A stretch of DNA of 26,950 nucleotides from a virus: positions 1 to 26,950 of the IMG/VR virus record IMGVR_UViG_3300005929_000095. The stretch is one strand, 5' to 3'. The translations under genes and the position numbers were made by a program. The notes below the pieces were generated by a model. It was not told where the DNA came from and made no database searches. It saw only the letters and a list, made by a program, of their open reading frames with translations. Positions 1 through 7,590 of the stretch are shown piece after piece (the stretch's first letter is position 1; the number at the start of each line of letters is the position of its first letter).

Positions 1-91
1 TTGCGTGAGTGCAGCAATCGGTAGCAACAGCATACGGCGCCCCGTAAAATTTTGCGATTTCTTTCTCAAACTCTTCGACCTTGTTAAACAT
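1..91 (-). CDS. DegT/DnrJ/EryC1/StrS-type aminotransferase, N-terminal fragment (cut by window edge)
   Basis: Reading the minus strand from an ATG at 91 gives 30 codons open to the left edge. They begin MFNKVEEFEKEIAKFYG and continue APYAVATDCCTHA. The pattern FEKEIAKFYGxxYAVAxxxxTxA is the usual N-terminal signature of the PLP-dependent DegT family, in which the helix FEKEFA precedes a YAVA strand and the PLP-phosphate-binding loop. Such enzymes transaminate keto-sugar nucleotides. It is divergent from a UDP-sugar dehydrogenase-like gene, which fits a sugar-nucleotide role. The start lacks a clear Shine-Dalgarno sequence, but AATAAATA lies 4 nt upstream. The frame stays open further upstream to a TAA near 147 without another ATG. 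Only the first 30 residues are visible, so the family call rests on one motif. Confidence 0.6.
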   Translation of the reverse strand, partial: MFNKVEEFEKEIAKFYGAPYAVATDCCTHA

Positions 92-95
92 CAAG

Positions 96-103
96 TATTT
101 ATT
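96..103 (-). promoter_or_regulatory. T4-type late-promoter octamer (AATAAATA)
   Basis: The minus strand reads AATAAATA, then 4 nt, then the ATG of the aminotransferase fragment. It matches the NATAAATA form of the T4-like late promoter. A T4 late promoter normally starts transcription about 6-7 nt past the octamer, so the transcript would begin at or next to the ATG. The match is short and AT-rich, so chance cannot be excluded. Its position at a divergent start supports it. Confidence 0.4.
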
Positions 104-137
104 CTGCCAGACCTTGGCTTTCCCCTCACAATGATTG

Positions 138-145
138 AATAAGTA
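138..145 (+). promoter_or_regulatory. Late-promoter-like octamer (AATAAGTA) for the first plus-strand operon
   Basis: AATAAGTA is one mismatch from NATAAATA. It lies in the divergent gap 24 nt before the ATG at 170. An AGGAGA ribosome-binding site at 160-165 sits between them. This is the only promoter-like element seen ahead of the six-gene plus-strand operon. It is inferred from sequence only. Confidence 0.35.
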
Positions 146-169
146 TTTTTAACAGAACTAGGAGAAATA

Positions 170-1387
170 ATGGACATAGGCTTTATTGGTGTGGGCAAGC
201 TCGGCATGCCCTGTGCAGAAGCAATTGCAGCAAAAGGGCATTCGGTTACAGGATATGATATTGCTAAGGTCTGTAGTGATACTGTAGATGTCGTAGACAC
301 TATAGGCGAATGTGTTGTAGGCAAGGATGTAGTATTTGTAGCAGTGCCTACCCCGCATGATCTCGAGTACGACGGTAATGCACCTTCGAGCCATCTACCA
401 CCTAAAGACTTTAGCTATACAATTGTCAAGGAAGTCTTGGAAGAAGCTAACAAGTACATGAATAAAGATCAGCTTCTTGTGCTTGTATCAACTGTGCTTC
501 CTGGTACTACGCGAGACCAATTTGTTGACTTAGTAGGTAATACTCGTTTTGTGTATAATCCTTACCTTATTGCCATGGGCAGTGTAAGTTGGGACATGGT
601 GAATCCAGAGATGATTATGATTGGTACAGAAGACGGCGAGGAAACAGGTGACGCAAAACAGCTGGTCGATTTTTATAAGACTGTAATGGACAACGATCCT
701 CGCTACGTTGTTGGTACCTGGGACGAATGTGAATGTATCAAAGTGTTTTACAATACCTTTATCTCTACAAAGATTGGTCTTGTTAATATGATACAAGATG
801 TTGCAGTAAAACAAGGCAACATCGATGTAGACGTAGTAACTCAAGCACTTGCGAATTCTAGTATGCGTATTATGAGCCCACAGTATATGACAGCAGGCAT
901 GGGTGACGGTGGTGGCTGCCATCCCCGCGATAATATTGCCTTAAGTTATCTTGCTGAAAAGTTAGATTTAGGGTATGACTTGTTTTCCTCGGTGATGACA
1001 GCCAGAGAAGTACAAGCAAAAAATCTAGCAGAAGAACTAGTCAAGCATGCAGCGCTCAATAACATGCCGATCTATATTCACGGCAAAGCATACAAGCCAA
1101 GAGTTCCTTATCTAGACGGTAGTTACAGTTTGCTAGTAGGGCACTATTGTGAGCAAGCAGGACATTCGCCCACATACATTGATCCGTACACCGGCGATGA
1201 CTTCCAACCAACTGCTCCGGGGGTATTTTTAATGGCACACTCTGCAGAGGTTACATACGAATACACAGGCATGACAGCTAGAGACGAATTGTATTGCTCG
1301 ATCCCGCCTTTCAGTGTTATAATAGACCCATGGCGTAAGATGTCTTCTAGCGTAAGCACAGTTATACATTATGGAAACACGAGGTAA
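170..1387 (+). CDS. UDP-glucose/GDP-mannose 6-dehydrogenase family protein
   Basis: This 405-residue protein resembles NAD-dependent nucleotide-sugar dehydrogenases, which oxidise a UDP- or GDP-hexose twice to the uronate. Near the N-terminus MDIGFIGVGKLGMP carries the Rossmann GxGxxG loop. VSTVLPGTT and YNPYLIAMGS follow where the family has its STVxPGT and NPE/xF loops. ECIKVFYNTF matches the conserved Lys/Asn helix, and GGGCHPRD matches the GGxCxPKD catalytic-cysteine motif. The C-terminal third is shorter and more divergent than in typical enzymes, so the sugar substrate is uncertain. The start is set by AGGAGA at 160-165. The stop is directly followed by the next ATG (TAAATG), so the genes are translationally coupled. 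It is divergent from a DegT-like aminotransferase, a common pairing in sugar biosynthesis. Confidence 0.85.
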   Translation: MDIGFIGVGKLGMPCAEAIAAKGHSVTGYDIAKVCSDTVDVVDTIGECVVGKDVVFVAVPTPHDLEYDGNAPSSHLPPKDFSYTIVKEVLEEANKYMNKDQLLVLVSTVLPGTTRDQFVDLVGNTRFVYNPYLIAMGSVSWDMVNPEMIMIGTEDGEETGDAKQLVDFYKTVMDNDPRYVVGTWDECECIKVFYNTFISTKIGLVNMIQDVAVKQGNIDVDVVTQALANSSMRIMSPQYMTAGMGDGGGCHPRDNIALSYLAEKLDLGYDLFSSVMTAREVQAKNLAEELVKHAALNNMPIYIHGKAYKPRVPYLDGSYSLLVGHYCEQAGHSPTYIDPYTGDDFQPTAPGVFLMAHSAEVTYEYTGMTARDELYCSIPPFSVIIDPWRKMSSSVSTVIHYGNTR

Positions 1388-3307
1388 ATGATTTACGATA
1401 TTATCTACATAGGCGAAGATAGCAGCGAGTGGAGAATTCTTAAATCAAGATTTCCAACAGCTAAAAAAGCCAGCTCGCTTGAAAAAGCACAAAAGATGAC
1501 TTTTACAAAAATGTTTTGGGTAGTGACTCCTGACGTCATTGTGTGTGATGATTTTGATTTTTCTTTTGAGCCTGACGAATGGAGTAAAGAGTATACTCAC
1601 GTATTTAAGAACGGTGAGTACTATGACGGAATTATTCTGTGCAACAAACGTGCCAACATTTCTAAGAAAGAGTTCGAGTACCGTTTTTATAGAAACAAGA
1701 AAGAAATCGACATTCAAGCAAGTATACCAAAACCCTATGAGATCTTTACCGTAGACTCGTACGAGGATTACTGCGAAGCGTATGAAAACAGTTCGACTAG
1801 TATGTTTTGGATGGTACCTAGTGATGTCGAAGTTGTAAGTGATTTTGACTTCTCATATAGAGTTGCTAAATGGGACGAACAGTTTCATCTTGTATTCAAG
1901 AACGGAAATTATTACGACGGTGTAGTACTTTGTACCAAACAGTCCAAACTTTCTAAGAACGAAATTGATTATAGATTTTATAGAAACAAGAAAGAAATCG
2001 ACATTCAAGCAAGTATGCCAAAGCCCTATGATATTTTTTATGCTGACGGGTATGACGACTATAAACGTGCACTTGAACAAAGCACAACAAAAATGTTTTG
2101 GTTGGTTTGGAACGACGTTGATATTCTAGACGAGTTTGATTTTTCGTTTCAGCCGGACGAAGCAAGTAAGAATTATGTTCATGTGTTTAAAAACGGCGAG
2201 TACTACGACGGCATTATTCTATGCAGCAGAGACTCAGAAATTACTCAGCGAGAAATTGATTATAGATTTTATAGAAACAAGAAAGAAATCGACATTCAAG
2301 CAAGTATGCCAAAGCCCTATGATATTTTCAACATAAACACTTACGAAGATTATCAGAATGCTCTTGAGAAGTCCAAGACGGATATGTTCTGGATAATCTG
2401 GCCGGGAATTAAAGTTAACGATGACTTCGACTTTAACTGGTATTTTTCGCATCACAATAGTTACGACAGAAAACAAAATCATGCATTTAAGAACGGCAAG
2501 TACTTCGACGGTATAGTACTTGCTAGCAAGCATGCACCAATAACCCGCCGAGAAGTTGAATTTCGTTTTGTAATAAACAGAAAAGAAGTTGACTACTGTG
2601 CAAGCATGCCGAAGCCGTATGATATTGTGTTCATAAGCTATAAGGAACCAAACGCAGAAAAGAATTACCATGCGTTGTTAGAAAGGTTTCCTCGAACAAA
2701 ACGTGTACACAACGTTAAAGGCATACACAATGCCCATATCAAAGCAGCAGGGATTGTCGATACTGATATGTTCTGGGTAGTAGACGGCGACGCCGAGATT
2801 GAAAAAGATTTCAATTTTGATTACCAAGTAGCTCATTGGGATAAAGACTGTGTACACGTATGGCGCAGCAAAAATCCTGTAAATGACTTGACTTACGGCT
2901 ACGGAGGTGTTAAACTATTACCCACAGAGCTGACAAAGAATGTTGATATTAATTCAACAGACATGACAACCAGCATAAGTTACAAGTTTAAAGCAGTACC
3001 GGAGGTGTCAAATGTAACCGCGTTCGATACAGACCCGTTTTCAACATGGCGCAGTGCTTTTAGAGAGTGTGCCAAACTAGCAAGCAGCGTAATACGAGGA
3101 CAGATAGATGACGAAACAAAAGAAAGGCTTGACAAATGGTGTAACTCCGATGAACGCCGTTCGAGTCAAGGGGCCTATGCAAGACGAGGCGCTATACACG
3201 GTCGTGAATTTGGGCTTTCTATTGAGTCTAGCGTTCAGTTGGGCAAGATAAACGACTTCGAGTGGCTGTACGAAAGATTTTTAGAGGAGAACAAAACTAG
3301 CGAATGA
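1388..3307 (+). CDS. Protein of tandem glycosyltransferase-like (GT-A-type) modules
   Basis: This 639-residue cytosolic protein has five related modules. Each contains an MFW core followed by a strand and a DFDFS/DFNFD block. The MFW cores lie at residues 42, 139, 236, 333 and 461. The first four are spaced exactly 97 residues apart. Only the last core has an acidic DxD-like site (DGD, 466-468). The equivalents in the first four are TPD, PSD, WND and WPG. Modules 1 and 5 also keep an N-terminal strand (YDIIYIG, YDIVFIS) that resembles a nucleotide-sugar-binding Rossmann edge. I infer a GT-A glycosyltransferase domain at the C-terminus preceded by non-catalytic copies, perhaps for binding. The family is not certain. 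It lies between a nucleotide-sugar dehydrogenase and a radical SAM gene. An acgagg ribosome-binding site precedes the ATG by 3 nt. The stop overlaps the next start as ATGA. Confidence 0.5.
   Translation: MIYDIIYIGEDSSEWRILKSRFPTAKKASSLEKAQKMTFTKMFWVVTPDVIVCDDFDFSFEPDEWSKEYTHVFKNGEYYDGIILCNKRANISKKEFEYRFYRNKKEIDIQASIPKPYEIFTVDSYEDYCEAYENSSTSMFWMVPSDVEVVSDFDFSYRVAKWDEQFHLVFKNGNYYDGVVLCTKQSKLSKNEIDYRFYRNKKEIDIQASMPKPYDIFYADGYDDYKRALEQSTTKMFWLVWNDVDILDEFDFSFQPDEASKNYVHVFKNGEYYDGIILCSRDSEITQREIDYRFYRNKKEIDIQASMPKPYDIFNINTYEDYQNALEKSKTDMFWIIWPGIKVNDDFDFNWYFSHHNSYDRKQNHAFKNGKYFDGIVLASKHAPITRREVEFRFVINRKEVDYCASMPKPYDIVFISYKEPNAEKNYHALLERFPRTKRVHNVKGIHNAHIKAAGIVDTDMFWVVDGDAEIEKDFNFDYQVAHWDKDCVHVWRSKNPVNDLTYGYGGVKLLPTELTKNVDINSTDMTTSISYKFKAVPEVSNVTAFDTDPFSTWRSAFRECAKLASSVIRGQIDDETKERLDKWCNSDERRSSQGAYARRGAIHGREFGLSIESSVQLGKINDFEWLYERFLEENKTSE
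1511..2683 (+). repeat. Four tandem 291-bp coding repeats inside the glycosyltransferase-like gene
   Basis: The MFW codons recur at 1511, 1802, 2093 and 2384, an exact 291-bp period. The fourth unit is stretched to about 300 bp by a 3-codon insertion. A 41-nt block starting at 1685 is identical in the first three units. Between units 2 and 3 the identity extends over 77 nt (1961-2037 and 2252-2328). Other parts of the units have diverged strongly. This indicates recent duplication or gene conversion in the conserved block. Confidence 0.9.
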
Positions 3308-4353
3308 GCTATCAAGACATTCCATTTGAGGATATTACGAGCTTAGGTCAGCAAACACTATTAGATACAAACCTTTTTACAGTGTCGTGGATATTAGCCC
3401 GATTCTGTAATTATGCTTGTTCCTACTGCTGGCCTTATGCTCGTACAAGCATTCCGGATCACCGTCCTTTAGAAGTCTACAAACAAACTATAGACGAAAT
3501 CAAAAGTCAAGCAAGAGCCAACGGTTTTACAGATTTTCACTTCTCTTTCTCAGGCGGCGAGCCCACAGCATACAAACACTTCGGCGAACTCATAGAACAC
3601 TATGCAGATGATAACAATCCGGGTTATCAAAGTATTCACATGACTACAAACATGTCGCCGGGCAGCAAATGGTGGAAGAAATGGCTGGCCGTTACTGATA
3701 CGTTAGACAGGCGCAGTATCACAGCCAGCTTTCACGGAGAGTTTGCCAACGAGCAAGAGTTTGGTGACAAGTGTTTGCAGCTACAGCGAGCAGGTGTGTA
3801 CGTCACAATTAATCAGGTAATGGTTCCGGATTTATTTGACGAATACTACTCGAGGTGCAAACGTTTTGCAGATAGAGGCATAAACGTCACGTTAAAGCCT
3901 CAGAGCGACCCTACAGCAAGTTTTGTTGTGTCGGGCTACTCAGAGTCCCAGCGAGAGTTACTTCAAATTGGATTTCCACAAAAATACGAAGGCGAGGCTC
4001 TGCCGCAAGTTAGACTAGAAGACAGCCAGGGCAATAAATATTACATTGACCAAGCAGAGCGGTTTAACGCATTTGGGTTTAACAAGTTCCAGGGTTGGGA
4101 TTGTAACGCAGGATACCAGAGCTGTATAATCAGAGAGCCCGGCGGCGAAGTCAAGCGTTCGTATAGCTGTCACGATCAACCACTAGGAACTATTGACAAC
4201 GGCTTTACGCTGTTTCCTAGTGCACAGCCTTGTATAACACCGACGTGTGTAAGTTCAGCAGATTCAAAAATACCCAAGGTAAAGAATGAAAGTAGAAATA
4301 GCAGACGTATTGTTCTGGATGGACGCGATCAGGAACTCAGAGGACCGATATAG
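3304..4353 (+). CDS. Radical SAM protein with C-terminal SPASM/twitch-like cysteines
   Basis: This 349-residue protein has the radical SAM cluster motif CNYACSYC (C35, C39, C42), which binds the [4Fe-4S] cluster that cleaves S-adenosylmethionine. SGGEP follows at 83-87, matching the SAM-amino-group-binding GGEP motif. A later TTNMSPG segment fits a barrel strand. C-terminal cysteines 267, 274, 289, 310 and 315 follow an FQGWDC element and could bind an auxiliary cluster, as in SPASM/twitch enzymes. The same FxGWxC element occurs in two other radical SAM proteins of this window (12480-13538 and 13531-14418), so the three are probably paralogues. The start overlaps the previous stop as ATGA. 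The 3' end runs 68 nt into the methyltransferase gene, an unusually long overlap. The substrate is unknown. Confidence 0.9.
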   Translation: MSYQDIPFEDITSLGQQTLLDTNLFTVSWILARFCNYACSYCWPYARTSIPDHRPLEVYKQTIDEIKSQARANGFTDFHFSFSGGEPTAYKHFGELIEHYADDNNPGYQSIHMTTNMSPGSKWWKKWLAVTDTLDRRSITASFHGEFANEQEFGDKCLQLQRAGVYVTINQVMVPDLFDEYYSRCKRFADRGINVTLKPQSDPTASFVVSGYSESQRELLQIGFPQKYEGEALPQVRLEDSQGNKYYIDQAERFNAFGFNKFQGWDCNAGYQSCIIREPGGEVKRSYSCHDQPLGTIDNGFTLFPSAQPCITPTCVSSADSKIPKVKNESRNSRRIVLDGRDQELRGPI

Positions 4354-4885
4354 GACTCTTGAAAGTTTTTGGAAGGGACAAGTAAGATCTAAGGTCTGGT
4401 TAGTAGAACATCTCGAAAAGATGCTATGGCCGCCTGCTGATATTGTTATACACGGAGGATGGAACGGGGTATTAGCTAGCCTGCTATTTAATAGTGAAAT
4501 AGACATCAAGCGTATTAAATCGTTTGACATAGATCCTGAGTGCGAGGAAATAGCCCGCACAGTAAATATGCGGCAACACATACAAGGAAAGTTTGAAGCA
4601 GTCACATGTGATTCATTGATAGAACGGTATAACGCTAACCTTGTTATCAATACAATCTGCGAACATTTGACACAAGAAGAATACGAACGATGGCTAACGT
4701 TAACACCGCGCGGTGCACTTATAGTATTACAGAGCAATGACTTCTTCGACTGTGGCGAACATGTTCGTTGCGCAAAAGATTTGAAAGAATTCGAAAAACA
4801 GTCAGGACTGAAGATAGTCTACAGTGACGAGTTAGAAACTCAAAAGTACACAAGATTTATGATAATTGGATTCAGAGATGTTTAA
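4286..4885 (+). CDS. Class I SAM-dependent methyltransferase-like protein
   Basis: This 199-residue protein has the layout of a small Rossmann methyltransferase. IVIHGGWNGVLASLL near residues 53-67 resembles the glycine-rich SAM-binding loop. KSFDIDPECEEIA follows, with an acidic residue at the end of strand 2 as expected for ribose binding. LVINTICEHL resembles the post-motif strand. An N-terminal helix and a C-terminal strand pair complete the fold. The target cannot be told. It starts at an ATG preceded by aaggtaaag, 68 nt inside the end of the upstream radical SAM gene. Its stop overlaps the next start by 8 nt (ATGTTTAA). Lying between two radical SAM genes, it probably works on the same pathway, which is inference. 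Confidence 0.7.
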   Translation: MKVEIADVLFWMDAIRNSEDRYRTLESFWKGQVRSKVWLVEHLEKMLWPPADIVIHGGWNGVLASLLFNSEIDIKRIKSFDIDPECEEIARTVNMRQHIQGKFEAVTCDSLIERYNANLVINTICEHLTQEEYERWLTLTPRGALIVLQSNDFFDCGEHVRCAKDLKEFEKQSGLKIVYSDELETQKYTRFMIIGFRDV

Positions 4886-5951
4886 ATTTACAGAGCTTGA
4901 AGATATACATTTTGAGATAACAAACAAATGCCAAGCGGCGTGCCCTATGTGTTCGCGCAATCATCACGGCGGCCAGATTAATCCGCTCATAAAGAACCAA
5001 GCCTGGACAATAGAAGATTTTAAAACAATAGCAACTCCAGAGGTATTAACCCAAATCAAAGGGTTTTATATGTGCGGCAATTTTGGCGACCCTATTATTA
5101 ACACAGATCTTGTTGATATGATTGAATATGCAGCTCGTATTAATCCTGATCTAAACATTCGTATTCATACAAACGGTAGTGCAAGGACAATAGCTTGGTG
5201 GGAGCGTTTAGCGAAGGCAATGCCCAAACAGCATAATGTAATCTTTGCATTAGATGGCTTAGAGGACACGCACCACCTTTATCGCATAGGTACAGATTTT
5301 AATCGCATAATTAAAAACGCTCGCGCATTTATGAAAGCTGGCGGCAGAGCCGAATGGTGTTTTATAAAGTTCAAGCACAACGAGCATCAAGTGGACCTAG
5401 CAAGGGAAAGAGCTGAAAAAGAAGGCTTTGCTATGTTTACAGAAAAGAATAGTTCACGTTTCATCGGAAGCCCAAAGTTTCCAGTATTCAACACCCAAGG
5501 TAACACTGAGTATTATTTAGAACCGCCTAGTATGTCTGAATTGTCGTACATTACCAATGACATGGTTAGGAACTATAAAGATGTTCTTGCTGATGTTAAG
5601 ATCGATTGTTACGTGAAACATACCAAAGAAATCTATATAGATGCTTATTGTAACGTGTTTCCCTGCTGTTTCCTTGCAAGTACGCCTTATAATTATGCTC
5701 CGGATACAGATATTACTAAAGAAATAAGAACTCGCATGTTAGAGCAATATCGAGAACTAAAGCAAACATTGGGTAACACAAGTGCACTAGAGCATTCGGT
5801 TAAAGATATTGTTAGTACTGAAAGTTGGCAAACAGCGTGGGACTACTATTGGACGCAGAACAAGTTGATAACCTGTGCACGAACATGCGGGCAAGTACCA
5901 AATGTACCTAAACCCAAAGACCAGTTTATCAAAGTAGTAAATTTTGAATGA
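4878..5951 (+). CDS. Radical SAM protein, SPASM-like, distinct subtype
   Basis: This 357-residue protein begins with FEITNKC and carries CQAACPMC (C18, C22, C25), the radical SAM cluster motif. YMCGNFGDPI at 65-73 stands where other members have GGEP. IHTNGS at 96-101 is the usual next strand. C-terminal cysteines 244, 258, 263 and 264 lie in a YIDAYCNVFPCC segment, and 333 and 337 follow. This matches a SPASM-type auxiliary-cluster domain in style. Known SPASM enzymes often modify peptides, but the substrate here is unknown. I chose the ATG at 4878 over an in-frame TTG 12 nt upstream. The 8-nt overlap with the methyltransferase (ATGTTTAA) recurs at other junctions in this window. Confidence 0.85.
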   Translation: MFKFTELEDIHFEITNKCQAACPMCSRNHHGGQINPLIKNQAWTIEDFKTIATPEVLTQIKGFYMCGNFGDPIINTDLVDMIEYAARINPDLNIRIHTNGSARTIAWWERLAKAMPKQHNVIFALDGLEDTHHLYRIGTDFNRIIKNARAFMKAGGRAEWCFIKFKHNEHQVDLARERAEKEGFAMFTEKNSSRFIGSPKFPVFNTQGNTEYYLEPPSMSELSYITNDMVRNYKDVLADVKIDCYVKHTKEIYIDAYCNVFPCCFLASTPYNYAPDTDITKEIRTRMLEQYRELKQTLGNTSALEHSVKDIVSTESWQTAWDYYWTQNKLITCARTCGQVPNVPKPKDQFIKVVNFE

Positions 5952-5961
5952 GGAAAAATAA

Positions 5962-7041
5962 ATGAAAGTATCAAAGATACCAGGCCTAGGAAACTATGGC
6001 ATATTCATCGACGGTGTAGATTTTGATCACCTAACAGATGATGAATGGATGGAAATTGGTAACCTGCAAATGGACAATCTCGTTACAATTCTTAGAGATT
6101 GTAACCTAGGTTGGGAAAAGCAAACAGATCGAGTTTTGCGTTGGGGAGATACCCGCTACGGAATACGCTACAATATCTTGAAAAAGTATCCTGGCATGAC
6201 TTGGACACAGGTTGTTCAAGCATCAATAGCAGACAGTCCTGAAATAGAAGATGTGGATAAACTGCGTCTTAAGAGTATTGCAAGAATGCAAGAGCATAGT
6301 CCAGAAGGCAAACACGTTATGCGTGTAAGCGGCCGGCGCGACGAGAACGGCAATGCTCTTGGTATGTTTGCAGAAGGCGAACTGCTGTGGCACTCAAACG
6401 AAAGCGGCAATTTAGCATTTACGCCAGGTGTTAGTCTACTAGGCGCCGAGAATATGATTGGTTCGTCGACTGGGTTCTTAACTACTCCTGATTACTATGA
6501 AAATGTCTCTGAAAGGTTTCGCTCTGAACTTGACGAAATGGTGTTGATTCACAAGTTTACACCGGGAAAGATCAATCCCGGACTGCGTATGGAACAAGAC
6601 GAAGTAATGCACAGTAATATGTGTCCTACGGACGGTGTTGAAATACCGATAGTAATTCAAAGTCCAGGCGGCATCAAAGGCTTGCATTACTCTGTAAACA
6701 CAATTTACAGCATCAAAGGTATGTCAGAAGAAGACAGTCAGAAAGTGTTTGATGAGATTAATAAGGAGTTGTTCGTTGATAAGTACATTTACGATCACGA
6801 ATATAAGAGCAATAATGATTTGTTAATGTTCGATAATTCAATTACTTTGCACAGAAGGTTAGGCGATATCAAAGATCGGTTGTGTTACCGTATACAACAT
6901 GACTACTCGAACCTGCAGGACGGTTTTTGGCAGCCTTACTTACAAGAGCCTTACAAGAGTAGATACAAAGAGATCATAACTGATTTTGTTGATACAGCAA
7001 ACATTCAGAACTTTAAATTACCATCTACCAGCAAAATCTAA
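5962..7041 (+). CDS. TauD/TfdA-like Fe(II)/2-oxoglutarate dioxygenase with altered metal triad
   Basis: This 359-residue protein resembles TauD-type dioxygenases, which use Fe(II) and 2OG to hydroxylate small molecules. LLWHSNESGN places H144-S145-N146 at the proximal HxD/E site. LLMFDNSITLHRRLG places H297 at the distal site in the usual xDNxxxxH context. RLCYRIQHDY supplies R310 for 2OG. The expected Asp is therefore Asn146, which could weaken iron binding or change the reaction; halogenases of this fold have Gly or Ala there. The N-terminal GLGNYGIFIDGVDF fits the family start. A gagga ribosome-binding site precedes the ATG by about 8 nt. It is last in the plus-strand operon, and its end overlaps the convergent gene by 24 nt. 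Confidence 0.75.
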   Translation: MKVSKIPGLGNYGIFIDGVDFDHLTDDEWMEIGNLQMDNLVTILRDCNLGWEKQTDRVLRWGDTRYGIRYNILKKYPGMTWTQVVQASIADSPEIEDVDKLRLKSIARMQEHSPEGKHVMRVSGRRDENGNALGMFAEGELLWHSNESGNLAFTPGVSLLGAENMIGSSTGFLTTPDYYENVSERFRSELDEMVLIHKFTPGKINPGLRMEQDEVMHSNMCPTDGVEIPIVIQSPGGIKGLHYSVNTIYSIKGMSEEDSQKVFDEINKELFVDKYIYDHEYKSNNDLLMFDNSITLHRRLGDIKDRLCYRIQHDYSNLQDGFWQPYLQEPYKSRYKEIITDFVDTANIQNFKLPSTSKI

Positions 7042-7590
7042 TTGCTCTAAAAACAGGTCCTGGTCAAACTGCCATACGGTTTGATCAGTGCCTCGGTAGT
7101 TCACTTCTTTTACAGGTTTCATAACGCCAGTCTTTTCCAAGGCAGGTCCGAATATTTTGTGCACTCTTTGTTGAGTTCCGGCCTCTAACTCATTTGAAGT
7201 AATGTACAGTTTGGCATCAGGTGGACACCAGTCTATACATGCAGGAATAAGAAATTGTGCTGTTGGGTTTTGATGCTTAGTAATAACATAGATGCCCCTA
7301 AGGCCATTAGCGTAAGTCATTCCTTTTAATCTGTCTGTAAACACGCAAGTTCTTGCAGCTATGCGGTAACTGTTCGATTCCATAACGTCGTCAAACGAAT
7401 GTGCAACTACAGAGCCTATAGCTTCGCCTCTATAATACAAGAGCCAAGTTTGTTTCTCGCGTTCGTTTCTAAAACAATCCACTAACATTCTTTGTGAAGA
7501 ATTGTTAGAGAATCCTCTGCGTCCTGCTTCTTTGTAAAAGTCAGATAAGTTAAGTTCTTGCGTCCAGGGTACTATCTCAAAATCACTCAT
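7018..7590 (-). CDS. Possible GNAT-type N-acetyltransferase-like protein
   Basis: This is a 190-residue soluble protein. The segment WLLYYRGEAIGSVVAHSFD (49-67) looks like the GNAT strand pair in which a substrate-side strand leads into 'GxxIGxVxxH'. LRGIYVITKHQNPTAQFLIPA (97-117) could be the strand and acetyl-CoA loop, but no clear R/QxxGxG/A motif is seen. The call is therefore weak. I chose ATG 7590 over an in-frame GTG at 7599; ATG 7590 overlaps the upstream stop by 8 nt. It is last in a minus-strand operon of oxygenases and a dehydrogenase. Its 3' end overlaps the convergent TauD-like gene by 24 nt, leaving no room for a separate terminator. Confidence 0.45.
   Translation of the reverse strand: MSDFEIVPWTQELNLSDFYKEAGRRGFSNNSSQRMLVDCFRNEREKQTWLLYYRGEAIGSVVAHSFDDVMESNSYRIAARTCVFTDRLKGMTYANGLRGIYVITKHQNPTAQFLIPACIDWCPPDAKLYITSNELEAGTQQRVHKIFGPALEKTGVMKPVKEVNYRGTDQTVWQFDQDLFLEQLDFAGRW

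Noticed and set aside
530-922. 130-residue minus-strand open frame inside the sugar dehydrogenase gene
   Set aside because: The plus strand here encodes conserved family motifs; the reverse frame has a His/Cys-rich, non-protein-like composition.
2234-2671. Long open frame on the minus strand opposite the glycosyltransferase-like repeats
   Set aside because: It covers strongly conserved plus-strand repeats and recurs with them as a mirror of the repeat; no family features or ribosome-binding site are seen.
1388-3307. Repeats considered as a CRISPR-like or non-coding direct-repeat array
   Set aside because: The 291-bp period keeps the reading frame, there are no short repeat-spacer units, and the repeats encode a continuous protein.
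4033-4040. AATAAATA on the plus strand inside the first radical SAM gene
   Set aside because: It matches the late-promoter octamer, but lies mid-gene about 250 nt before the next start, so it is most likely chance.
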